Assembly (NCBI GenBank): GCA_018343915.1 | Contig: JABRWF010000008.1 | Location: 2,728,001-2,792,000, forward strand | From: Agroathelia rolfsii | Taxonomy: Eukaryota; Basidiomycota; Agaricomycetes; Amylocorticiales; Amylocorticiaceae | Direction of reading: 5' to 3' | DNA length: 64,000 nucleotides | In this document: one piece after another, positions 40,329 to 51,623 of the stretch | How positions within the stretch are numbered: position 1 is the stretch's first letter | Layout: the number at the start of each line of letters is the position of its first letter | Made by a program: the position numbers and the translations under genes | The notes under the pieces: generated by a model | Seen by the model: the letters and a program-made list of their open reading frames with translations, nothing else | The model's database searches: none | Told to the model about the DNA's origin: nothing

Positions 40329-43300
40329 TTATCTTCGAACGCGTTTGCGACGAATTATGATATCTCCAGCGGGGGATGGCGGCGCAGGTGAGGGTTCGTG
40401 AGAAGGTGCAGAAGCATCCTCTTGGTCATCATCAGGGTCAACCTCCATTAAAGATCGCTTGCGTGACCCTAGAGGCGTCTCCGGAGGCTCACTCTCCCGA
40501 TCTTTCTCTTCTTCCTCTTCGGGAGACGGTGACGACCGAGGTTTCGAGCGTTCCTCCGTACCTGCTCTTGATAATGAACCACTTCGAAGAGCAGGAGATT
40601 CGGAACCGGGGGTTGTCCTGGTTCGCGTCTTCGCCTTGGGCGTAGTATCTGCGTGCATGTCAGCATCAACTAAATCAGCATCCTCCGAAGGAGGGTCAGA
40701 TTCCGCCGCCGACGGAGGTGTTGCAGCTTCTGGTACGGGTTGGACTGCCTTCGGACGTGGTCGTCGTAAGGACTCCAGTTCAGGTTCAGGCTCCGATTCG
40801 ATGGCGTCGTCATCCGGTGCGGTTTCATTACCGGTTTCTTCGCCATCCGTGATACCGACTTCGGCTTTAGACTTTTTAGATTTAGGACCTATATTATGAT
40901 AGAAAGGTAAACAAACACAGTGAAATGTCAAAATTCATGTCGACCACGAGAGAATTTCGTTTGATAACTTACCCTTGCCCATGAGACTCAAGAGCTTCTT
41001 TTCATACGCCCGTTGCGGCTCCCACAGTTTCGAAGTCGGGGCAATCTCCACTTTTGCCTGTGCGAGCATCTGATCCATCTGTGCTTTACTATAGCATAGC
41101 TCAAGCCACCGGAATAAATAAATGAACGTGAATACCGGATGACTTACATATTGAGAGCATCATGGTTGTCGATCGCCACCAACAAATTTCGAAGCACTCT
41201 GAAGAACGATGCGGCAACTTTCAAACCTTTCTTGTTCTTGTTCTTCTCATACGCAGTAATGCGCTTGCCGATCCAGTTCAAAAGTATTGTGTGAATCTGC
41301 ACAATGAATTCGCTGTCGAGCCGATGCAGAACGGCAAGATGGGCACCCCTAATTTGGAAACATGATGACAAGTGTTTGGCTAGCTCGGCAGCGTGATCTT
41401 CGGTCCTGACCGTGTTTTCCAACACCAAGATAAATGACTGTGATAGAGGGTGAAGTCAGGAATAATTTCCGCTTTCGTCACTGGATAATAATATATGTAC
41501 CTCTTGCAATGCACGACAGACGACCTCGACGATGAGCTCGCCTTGCTCCCGCATCATCTGCACACTACGGAGTATTTTCACAATACTAAGCGTGCATGCA
41601 TCAAATATCCTATCAAGACGGCCATAATGTGCCAGCATCACATTGCTGTGACGCAAATGGATGGTCCCAGTCTGAATCGCTCGTATGAAGGTGGACATAA
41701 GGGTGTTGAACAAGTATGCTCTTTCGAGGTCTGATTGTGAAGCAAGTTGGCCTATATCAAAAGAAATAATGAGCTTTGAAGTCATTCCAAAGAGAGATGC
41801 TACTGACGTGTCGAGACTCCCGCTTTTGCCTTACCCTTTGCTTTTTTGGCAGCCCCTTCCTCTAGTTCTGAGTCATCAGACTCTTCGTCAGATCCTTCGG
41901 GTGTATCAGAGTTATTGCCGAGATCCTCCGCATATCGTTCTATCTCGGCTTGAATAAAGCCAGTACAACGATACTGTTCCTCGTCATCAAGAGATAGTCC
42001 CAAAGCAGCCTTTTCCGGAGGAACATCTTCGAGATCGGAGTAATGGAAAATGATATGGAGGTTTAGGAAATTCTCGAAGGCCTAATAACATTGTTAGGTC
42101 TCAAGGCCCTATGATTACCTCATAAAATTTCACTTACCGTCCTCTTCACATCCTCGACTGTATTTGAAGACGTGCCGACAGCATACTCAACGAGCTTCTC
42201 GAGAAGACTAGCCCGGCGACTCAAGAAATATTTGCGAGTTGCTTGTTCAATGTCTGAGGCCGAAAGTAGATGGGCTGCCTTGCGCATGACGTGAACAGAC
42301 AAAAATTCAATGGTCCTGCATACCATCTTAGGGAAAGACGTGTCAAATGCAGTGAATTGGGGGGGGGGGGGGGGAAGCGACTTACAAACGCTTCTTCCTT
42401 GTAGCCCATCCTCCCTCGTTCCATCAGCGCGAACATGATATCCCAAATACTCATTTGTCCACCCCGTTCCTCGTTCTCCGCCCAGGCTGTCATGTCGCGC
42501 GTGGCGGTGAGAGTAGCCACCCGATAACATATGGCGGAAAGAGTGATAGCCTCATCTTCGGTGAATGTGGCCACCTCAATCTCATTCTTACTCACCACAG
42601 CACCGCGCAAGACCGTCGCCAGCTCATCCTCGAGTTCCGCCATTTTCTTGTTGTTAGTGTTTGAGAGAGAAGAGGTGCTCATGAGATGCTGGACGGCAGC
42701 AACCGCCTGCATGATGACGGTCGTCGAAGAGTGAGAAAGGAATTGCTTGTTGATGTCGTCCCAAAGACTCGCATATGCCTAACCAATCGATAAGTTTCTT
42801 GAAAGAACACAACAATCACGCAACATACAGTGGTCATTCTCATGTCAAGATACAATTCAAGGTTCATGAGGGGCGGTATTGAAAGCACGTATGTGATCCT
42901 GTTTGAATCGGTTTGGTATTTAACGAACAAGCGTGGCAATGCTTGTATGAGTGCACGAGTGATGGTTGAGGTCGTTGCATCGTCATCGGTCTGGAACACA
43001 AGTCAGATGCCTGTATGGTAATTCGGAGAAGGCTCTGGTATACCTTCTTGCTGGATGCGACAGATTGATATGTGGACCGTCGAAGAGTTGCTACCAAAAC
43101 TTCAAGTAGCACGTCCTCCTCTGCGTCTGTAAGCCTCCACATAGCATTGACGGTCGGAGCTTGAGACCCGGTCTCAGCATCGTCAGAAGCAGAGTGATCA
43201 AGTTGTAAGACATCCAAGAGCGTGGTCCAATCACTAACAGGCTCGAATTGTTCCCAAAGCGCCTCGACCGCATGACTTATTCTGTCCTGCAACCCAGCGC

Positions 43301-45280
43301 TCACAGCCGAAGGTAACCTGTATGCTTGCCCATCTCTCGACCCGCCTAACTCAGAACCAGAAGGACCATCCTCGGCATCGTCATCTTCATCTTGTTCAGC
43401 AACAGCATCGCCCCGCGCAATTTTGTCCAGAGCCTTGCCAAGTCGAACTAAAACCATCCCCAACGCCTTAACCCCTACGCGCTGCTTATCCTTCCCAGAT
43501 GCTTTGGTACCTACTAGCCGTTCGTCCACGGCGTCGCTCCATATGCTCTGCAGGAAGCCCGCCACTGCCCTCCGGACCTTCGTCTCCTGGTCGAACACAA
43601 GTAGGCATAACTGTTCGCGCTCCTCGTCCTCTAACATCGACTGTGAATCGATAGCACTTAAAACCTTCACCATCGCTACGCGGATGCTAATGTCGGTATC
43701 GCCCTTCGCCATCTCCAACATGCGTGGTTTGAAGCGCTCCGTAAAGTGGTTGAGAGAGGAGAGGTAATCTACTTGTGCATATACGCATGACAGGGCATTG
43801 ACGGCCTCATGCCGCACCTGTGTGTCGTTATCGGAGAGAACCCAGCCGATATAACGCAGGTAGGTGCCGTCGAGGAAATGATTAGGGTGTTTTTTGAACC
43901 ATGAGCCTAGTGAGTGAACGCATTCAGCTCGGATGTTGGGGTCGGCATCTCGGAATCGATGAACAAAGACACTGCAGAATGGTCAGAGGAAGAACGGGCC
44001 TATGAGTGCACTACAAACTGTCTTCTTACCCATCAATAAATTCTTTTAAATACTCGCCAAGAGCTTTACGACGTCCTCTGATTTCCTTATCTTTAGCCTC
44101 CAGATCTTTGTCCTTTACAGCGCCCTTGTTATTCGCCTTTCTCTTCCTCTCACCCTCACGCTGCCTGCCAATGAGAACCGCCTCTTTTTCGACCGCCGCT
44201 GCAACTTCGCAAAGCGCCGTCTCGACCTCGAGTGCAATTACAGTGGCAGTATGACGGAAACTGCGGACTTGGGAGGAAGACATGGCAGCGACCCATGTTT
44301 GCAACGTGGTCATAAGATCCGTTGAGTAAAGGGAACCGAGTTCGGCAGCAGATACGATGAGGCGCTCCAGAAATTCAGAAAGAGACTTGCGGAATTTTTT
44401 GAATACCGGTGCCTTGGCTGTTAGGGGATATATTGGCGCATCATCCTGGCAGAACAAATGTTAGAGGACGAGGAAATGGGATGTTTCAAATAAGAGATGC
44501 AAAAGGTCGAAATTGCGAGGCTGTTCAAAAGTTGAACAGGGTAATAAGGGTAATGCCTATGCCTTGAGCTTACCTGCTTCAGAGCTTCCGTGAAATTGTC
44601 TAGCGCATCAACTACACCGTCGTAATCGACCACCGTATCCCCGTCGACACTGTCATTACAACCACAGGAGCGTAGGAACATGTTGACGAGTTCTGCTTGA
44701 GCTGGACTAGGACTTTGATCCAAGGACTCCAAAAAGTCCTCTACAGTAGACTGCAAAGCCGAGGCAGGGTTCATGATGGAGTCTAAACTGATCAGATTAG
44801 GAGGAGTGTTGTGGTCAACAAACTCACTGAACAAGGGGTTGTCCATCATCAACTTGCTCTCTACAGTCGCTTTATCCAGCGCAACAGGTTCTTCACCAGA
44901 TTTTGTTTTTCTTGTCATCCCTCGTCTCGGTTTCACAGCAGAGTCTTTGGCAGGTTTGGTGGTGGATTTGGATATACGAGGCTTCTTCAAGCTAGGCGTA
45001 GAGGCGCCACGGGAGGCTGCTTTCGACTTCCTGGACGTCTTGGACAGGATTCGATACTCTTGTGGCTCATCGTCTGTATCTCCGTCGTGACTGTCTTCAT
45101 CGCTCTCAGGCGCGTCAACGTGGGTGTCGGGCGCGATATCACTGTGTTTGCGTTTGTTGCCGACTAGAAGGTGATTAGATGGCAAGTCCTCGCAGCCTGC
45201 TGCAGATGCTAACCGGAGACGAATTTGTCGACCTTCTTGCGATCTCTCTGCGAGCGACGAGGCTCAAGCTCTTGCGACAT
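40329..45280 (-). CDS. SCC3: Cohesin subunit SCC3 (STAG/SA family)
   Basis: SCC3 binds the Scc1-Smc ring and DNA and is needed for sister-chromatid cohesion in the nucleus. The start is MSQELEPRRSQRDRKK at 45280, followed by a basic and acidic N-terminal tail (ISKSTTKPAKDSAVKPRRG). HEAT-like helices follow: VFKKFRKSLSEFLERLIVSA, RSFRHTATVIALEVETALCE, then the stromalin domain with FRDADPNIRAECVHSLGSWF, LSDNDTQVRHEAVNALSCVY and ISIRVAMVKVLSAI (about 44000-43600). The C-terminus is disordered and acidic, then basic, ending RRKRVRR at 40329-40351. There are many short introns, which I did not all resolve. The size of roughly 1,250-1,300 aa fits the family. Confidence 0.9.
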
Positions 45281-46022
45281 CGTTGTGTCGTGTAGGCAGC
45301 CAGGTAAACGAGCTATGCCAATGCTGGAAATGAGCGCGTCGCGTCGCGTCCAAGCATTTCAAGCTCCGATATAAACTCAGCCAACATAGCCACAGCTACA
45401 GCCACAAGCGATACCTTATAGTCACGACATTTCTGTAATAACGACTGCAGTCCAGATAACTTGAAACGCGGGATTCATGGGTACAGTTGTGTATCCGCGC
45501 ATAGCTTGGCGTTTCTATATATATATATTTCGGGATTATTGTGTTTCAGCTATCTGTTATCAATTTACTTATGCGTCCGCGAAGTGGGCTGAGTAATTTT
45601 TCCTTTCATTTTCTTTCTTTCTTTCATTTCCTCCTCGCAGAAGAAACATTTGGGACGTGGTTGTCATGTAGTAGACAAGAAAAAGGAGTATAAGACTTCC
45701 AGATAATGATGCCCAGATGAGCAGTAAAGACAGCCATGACTTAATTAATTAGGTACTTCTTCTTCACCTGGAGTCAGGCCCCAAGTCAATGTAAATGGAC
45801 TTTTTTTCCCTTTGGAAAAGATATATGACGCATCAAAGCCCCGATGGGTGTTCTTGATAGACGGAAAGGGTTACGTGAGATAAAAATTTACTGTCGTTCC
45901 ACATGGCTGCGTATCTATAAACACAATTGGGGCGAGAAAACCTCGGGCTTTGCGAGAGCAACCATGGTGAGGAAGTACAATTAACTTGCATCTTTCATGT
46001 TTTCATTCTTTCAAGTTTCATA
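45281..46022. other. Spacer with divergent promoters
   Basis: Between SCC3 and the next plus-strand gene. Contains a (TA)n patch near 45516-45530 and CT-rich sequence near 45600-45640. No ORF of interest. Confidence 0.4.
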
Positions 46023-47126
46023 ATGCCAAAGAGTACCCTTCCGACAAATAATGACGCCAAACATCGGTTAAAAAGTTGGCCACTGCTGCACTAAAGCAAC
46101 CGTCATGTCCCATTTCAAATTGGGTTCCCCATCCGACTCTCGACGACGAGCCGTATGAAGTTGATTCAACCCTTCGCTCCCCATCACCATTATTCTCTAT
46201 ACGTAGCATGATGCTTGATCACAACGATCTGGACGTCTCGTCTTCCAGTTCCACTCTTCGTCCGGCTGTATGGGATCGGGTTACGAAAACTCCCGGGAGC
46301 TCGTATGGCGCGCCTGAAGTTCCTCCTAGACCTCTTCCAAAGCCCAAGGGTGAAGTCGGACGGTCGGGTTCCAAGGGTGGTGTAAATAGAGGATACAACC
46401 TTGAAGCTACACTGCAATGGCCGAGCGATTTGTTCAAAGAAGTTCAGGTTGACATCTATCATTCTTTGATCAACTAAAAAGAAAACCTCCATGACTGATT
46501 TTGGGCCACTATCTTTCAAGGAATATATCAAGAATCTAGCGGAGGATCATTTTGACATGTCTCAATCGTATAACAAGCAATCATCGCAAGCAAGAAACAC
46601 GGTGTTGAATCTGGTATATCTAGATGTATTTGCTTAATCGTTTGTGTTCACATTATCCTACCGCATATGCAGGCGCGAGAACAATATCCATTCCTCTCGT
46701 CTTACGAGCACGACTGGGTGACGATAGATTTTCTCTATCTATACATGCGGAACCGGTACAATCGAAGGAACAAGCTCGACCTTCAGCGACCTCATCTCTC
46801 GCTTCGAAGGAGTCAAGATATACTACCAGGCTCTAACTCACAAGGCCACAGCACTAGGCGTATTTGTTATTGTATTTTTTTCTGCAAGTGACGAGGCTCA
46901 AGTGTTTTATCTAGGTAATACGCTATCCCCAGGTTTGGGTATCCCTTTCGAACAGCCCACACCAATGTTACTAGGTGTCACTGGCAGACACATTTCCAGC
47001 GACGATCTTCACACTTCCACTCGTTCCAGCCCAAATCTAGAGATGGGATTGAATACGGTTGCCTTCAGGACATCTCCCGACTATGAGCCGCCCACGACGG
47101 TGGCCCGGGCTCGTTTGGTGGGATAA
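46023..47126 (+). CDS. Unidentified gene, model uncertain
   Basis: Plausible coding blocks follow in order: SNWVPHPTLDDEPYEVDSTL and RPAVWDRVTKTPGSSYGAPE (about 46110-46320), GYNLEATLQWPSDLFKEVQ (to 46446), after an intron EYIKNLAEDHFDMSQSYNKQ (from about 46521), then REQYPFLSSYEHDWVTIDFL (about 46678-46740), and a last block beginning near 46750 with GTIEGTSSTFSDLISRFEGV and ending TAA at 47124. The last two blocks are in different frames with no convincing intron between, so either a splice is missed or there is a frameshift. The start is unclear; ATG at 46023 is the nearest candidate. No known domain was recognised. It lies directly upstream of the DUF6532-like gene and could be its 5' part. 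Confidence 0.45.
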
Positions 47127-47186
47127 ACCATTCCTTGAATCCTTTTCGAAACAAAGCAATCATTCATTTACATCTCAAAGACATCT

Positions 47187-48676
47187 ATGCCTAATATCAC
47201 GACCAGTAGCAATTTGCCGGTCCAACTTGAGAGGCCTATCGACACCTATGTTCGATTACCTACACCCGAGTATCTCACACCAGAAGGCCAAAAGACTCTC
47301 CAAAATGTCTTTTTCCCCAGGGTCATTCAATGGGCGGCCTGTCTTGATGATCCGTGGCGCACGAATGCAAATATGCGAGTGATAGTACGCCGTGTCTGGG
47401 GAGAAACATATCCACAATCGCCTATCATGGATAATGAACATTTCGTGGCGATCGACGCCAAGGTAAAGCTCGTCATCACCTCTTTCTGGAACCAGCCTTA
47501 TATCGATCATCATTTCTAGGTTAACAGTATACTCGCCCGATGGCGACTCAGGATTGGGGAGGCTGCAATTGAAATCCTTCAACGCCATCTCGACAACTTA
47601 GAGAAGAAAGGAGTTGTGGATGGTTCAGCCCGGGGACACGCCATTTATGCGCAGTGGATGCTCTCCGGTTCCCGGTTCATGTATGAGGACCCTTACAAGC
47701 GTGTATGTGCATTCGATTTTGTTACTGGTAGAATGTGACTCATTGGCCCATGTCTTAATATCTGTTCCATGTCTCAGTCTGACATATTCTGCTCGCTTGT
47801 CGTCCTCGACGTTTTTGCGCTGCATCTAGCTAGCACAAGAAACGCTGGAATCAACGACAAGAATTACCCATGTGGTGCACTGACCTTATGTGCGGTTGCT
47901 GTAGGGCCATTTCTCCTTCATTCCAGACTGAATGAAGTTACTTATTGACGCTGATTTCAGGTGGAGCGTGCCTACGAGCTTCTCAGGAGAAAGGGTATTA
48001 ACCTGCCTGCCACCCAATCTGCCCAGTCCGGAAGGCCTATCAAGCACTTAGATACGTCGATAGACCTGCCGTTCGTGCCTACCCTGTGGGATGTACAGAC
48101 ACGCGCATACATGGACATGACTAAACAGTTAACAACGACCCAATGGTCCAATATCCTCGACAGAGCACTACCCTTTGTCGCTCAATATGATGACGACTTT
48201 ATTATCGATAATAATCATCCACATCCACATCCAGCTAGCGCTATCCGTAGATCTTCATCCTACAATCACAATGTCAGTACTTCTAGCTGATTTTAATCGT
48301 GGGTTTTCGTTATGATACCTGAGCCATGATAATAATCGATCTATACTACCAGTATGATTACTGAATAACATGTTGTAACCATTTTTCCTATAAAATAGAT
48401 TTTATATTTTATATTTTCTGCAACAAAAAATCTTAGTGCAAATCTGAAAAATGCGAATTTGATTGGCAGGTTTCGCATGTGGTTGTGCAAAGCCTAACTG
48501 AAAAGTTTTTCCGATGCGATCATGTCGTGTCATCAGACTCGGCCTGGTTCCGGCGGCAACAGTCGGAAGCACTATCCGACGGAGCTACCAGCCTGAGTGA
48601 GCTCAGCGTTCCGAGTCCGTCAGCGTTTGCATTCGATCTTTCATCATATGTGACTGGTGCTCCCATTGAATCGTAG
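47187..48676 (+). CDS. DUF6532-like protein of mushroom fungi
   Basis: My exons are 47187-47462, 47520-47702, 47778-47900, 47961-48272 and 48470-48676, giving 1101 nt (366 aa), divisible by three; failing to splice the last intron would end at 48290 (303 aa). Blocks: VFFPRVIQWAACLDDPWRTN, RRVWGETYP, ILARWRLRIGEAAIEILQRH, HAIYAQWMLSGSRFMYEDPY, YPCGALTLCAVA joined to VERAYELLRRKG. This pattern, ending in a conserved PxGALxLxxxAVERA helix, resembles the DUF6532 family that is multi-copy in Agaricomycetes and has no known function. The tail is Ser-rich. The family assignment is from pattern memory, so moderate confidence. Confidence 0.6.
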
Positions 48677-49362
48677 CTCTTTCATGACTATTTACTCCCA
48701 TACAGTATTACCTTGAGACTTCATCTAGCACTGTGCTTATTCGTGGAGAAAAAATTATGCCACTGGGCATATTAATCAAGGATAATCGTTGTCGACTCGG
48801 ATGAATTACTGCTATAGCCTTTCAGCTACGAGTCGTGTTGGTTTCATCGTTTGCCCTCTCGTCTCGCATAAAACTCGGCAAGTTCGAACGGCACTACACA
48901 AACGTCCCGTTCGTAGCCGCAGGCGGAGAATGAGAGCCACATGATGTCTTCACCGTGTCAGTTGATCGTCCCTGTAGATTTCTGTAAGCATGACTACCTG
49001 CCAGCTCACAATGCAACCGCATACGATGGTCATGGTCACTACCGTCCATTACCACTGCCTCACTAAGCACTTGGACCGAGCTCAATTGCGGTCATAATCA
49101 CCCTAGGATTATGATCTTTGGTGTCTCACATGACTTAGGCTTCTGACGATTCATGATGTTGGTGTATTAGATGCATTTCTGCTTTCGTTGCATCATCTGC
49201 TCACGTCCCACATACGACACTACCGGCGGAGAGAAGAGAAGGCAAAGCAAGAGTTGCATGTACAAGCACATAGAAAAAGAGCCAGATCTATTGCGTATCC
49301 AAATTCCCCAAGTGTAGGTTATTCTGCAGCAATAACCACATCTCAACTTTCCATTGCATACG

Positions 49363-51623
49363 ATGCGGCTCGTCTACCTTCTTTATGCTTTTTTGCTCCC
49401 TCTTATAGCGTCCGCCTATGTCGGATTCTACAACCCGCTCAAGACATACAACGGCAGTGACCCGTTCATGGTCTACTCAGACGGGTACTACTACCTCCTC
49501 ACGACGACCTGGACGAACATCCAGATCACGCGCTCGACGACGATCGCAGGTCTCAAGACGGCCACACCCGAGGTTGTCTGGACCGACTCGACGGCGAGCA
49601 GGTGCTGTAACGTTTGGGCACCCGAGGTACATTACATTGCTGGATAGTAAGTTGAGACAGGTATTATGTAATGAATCGTTGACTTTTGTTTGTTATCAAT
49701 TAGTTGGTGGATCTATTACAGTGCTGGCGATTCCGCTGATACTGACGGGCAACGACCTTATGTGCTCAAAGGTTAGTCCTGTCCTGTCTCTTCCTGCACA
49801 AAATACTAACGGTGCTCACCAACGCCCCCTTTTCTCTCCCAAAATCACGCACTAAATGTACCTTGTAATAATAGGCACGACCACAAATCCTATGGGCCCA
49901 TACTCCTTCGCAGGCCAGCTTGAGCCGACGAATGCACCAGATGTGTGGGCAATCGACGGCACGGTGATCACCGTCAACGGTGACCGGTACTTTGTCTTCT
50001 CATCTTTCAGCCCGAGCAACCTGCAGAGTCTCTACATCGCGCCACTCACGAACCCAACCACGCTCGGCGAGCGCGTGCTGATCTCTGAGCCGACGTTAGA
50101 TTGGGAGACCGTGGATTTTGCAGGTGTGCATACCGTCATTATTATCAATTTTCTTTCTCCCAATTAAAATCCTATTTCTTGACTGTTGCCCTCAAAAAAT
50201 CGTGTCTGATCCGTCATATCGCGCAGTTAACGAGGGCCCGCAGGGGATGTACAACGGCTCGCAAGTGTGGCTGACCTATTCAGCTTCTGCATGTCAGTCT
50301 GTTTCTCTTACACAAAATGACAATTATTCCTCTTCAACTCATGCACGATTTTTTTTTCTTGTTCTTATTATAACCTTTCCCACATAATCATACAAACGAA
50401 CGAACGAATGAACGAACAAATTAATAGGCTGGAGCTCCTCTTACGAGCTCGGCCTCCTCACACTCACCGAAGGCGCGGACCCGACCGTCGCATCATCGTG
50501 GACAAAGAGCAACACGCCCGTGTTCACGAGCGCGAATGGCGACTACGGCCCGGGCCATAACGGCATTTTCAATTCGCCCGATGGGACCGAAACCTGGCTC
50601 GTCTATCACATGAGTGAGAGTAGCGATGTCGAGTGCAATGGCGATCGTGTGACGATGGCACAGAAGTACGTAACTCTTTCTCCCTCTTTCTCTCTCTCTT
50701 TGTGCTTTTTCATTTTATTCCTTGCTCTTGTCCGCTTTGTCAGTTTATTCTTCCATATCCCTTTTTTGCATTTTCCTTCGGAGGGCTTTGGATAAAAGAA
50801 TAAGCAAGCGTTGTGGATCCTGTCTGGCCTGCGATTTACGCGAGCCTTTTGCTCCTTTCGTCGACACCGATTAAAGAACGCGTCGGCGTTGGCGCACTTG
50901 TCAGTTGATCATTGGCAGAGCGAGCTTTGGTGATCATTTTCATCTAATCTCCACCATATGTTTTCCGTCTCAAAAATGTCAGGCTCGTTGTGGGGGCTGT
51001 TCACAAGTTGACAGGTGCGGTCCCTTGGAGCAAGCTTGGGAGCTTGACCCTGACACGCCTGGTAACTATTCGCTTCACCGATTTCATGCTTCACGTTATT
51101 TTCTTTTAATTATCATGTTAATCAAGATTATTAAATTTACACTTTCACTGCTTTACACTTGACGGATCAATTCTTGGCCGTCATCATTTACTGTGTCATG
51201 CCACCATATCATGACGTGAAACTGACGTTGTTGCCATTCCACTCTCCCCCCTCTTACAAACAGGATTAATTGGCATAGTAACGGTGAGTGACACTAGTCT
51301 ACTTTTTTTTCGACAGGGTGCATGTATGCGCAGAGACAGAGGACAGAACTTTGTCTGTGTGTGCGTGATCCCTCTGGGTGTGTACATGTAATTCATCCGC
51401 ACAAGGTTCTGACTCTTGCCCCTGCTGCATTTCCTCTCTCTCTTTTCCCTCTGATTTCTCTCTTATGTTTATCAAAACACCTTTTACTCATCAACTCTTT
51501 TTTTTTTCTATAAAATGCGCGCATATATTTATGCATATACTGCATACAGGAGCACCCAACTTTGGTGAACCCCGCGCTCTTACGGATTATGTACCTGTGC
51601 CGTCAGGAGACCCTGCGGCGTGA
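49363..51623 (+). CDS. Secreted GH43 glycosidase, arabinofuranosidase-like
   Basis: A five-bladed beta-propeller hydrolase predicted to cut alpha-L-arabinofuranosyl residues from plant cell-wall arabinan or arabinoxylan outside the cell. My exons are 49363-49646, 49704-49771, 49875-50123, 50227-50292, 50428-50665, 51016-51062 and 51550-51623, giving 1026 nt (341 aa), divisible by three. Residues 1-18 form a signal peptide (LVYLLYAFLLPLIASA). The catalytic triad is visible: base Asp33 in NGSDPF, Asp145 in WAIDGTV, acid Glu203 in NEGPQGM. CCNVWAPEVHYI and HNGIFNSPDG are also typical. The 47-nt exon 6 (CGPLEQAWELDPDTPG) and its two long flanking introns (350 and 487 bp) are unusual; the end APNFGEPRAL is family-typical. 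Start at 49363 gives the signal peptide. Confidence 0.9.

Noticed and set aside
50390..50427. Repeated AACG units that could suggest an array
   Set aside because: A simple tetranucleotide microsatellite inside a GH43 intron; no CRISPR-like spacers, and this is a eukaryote.
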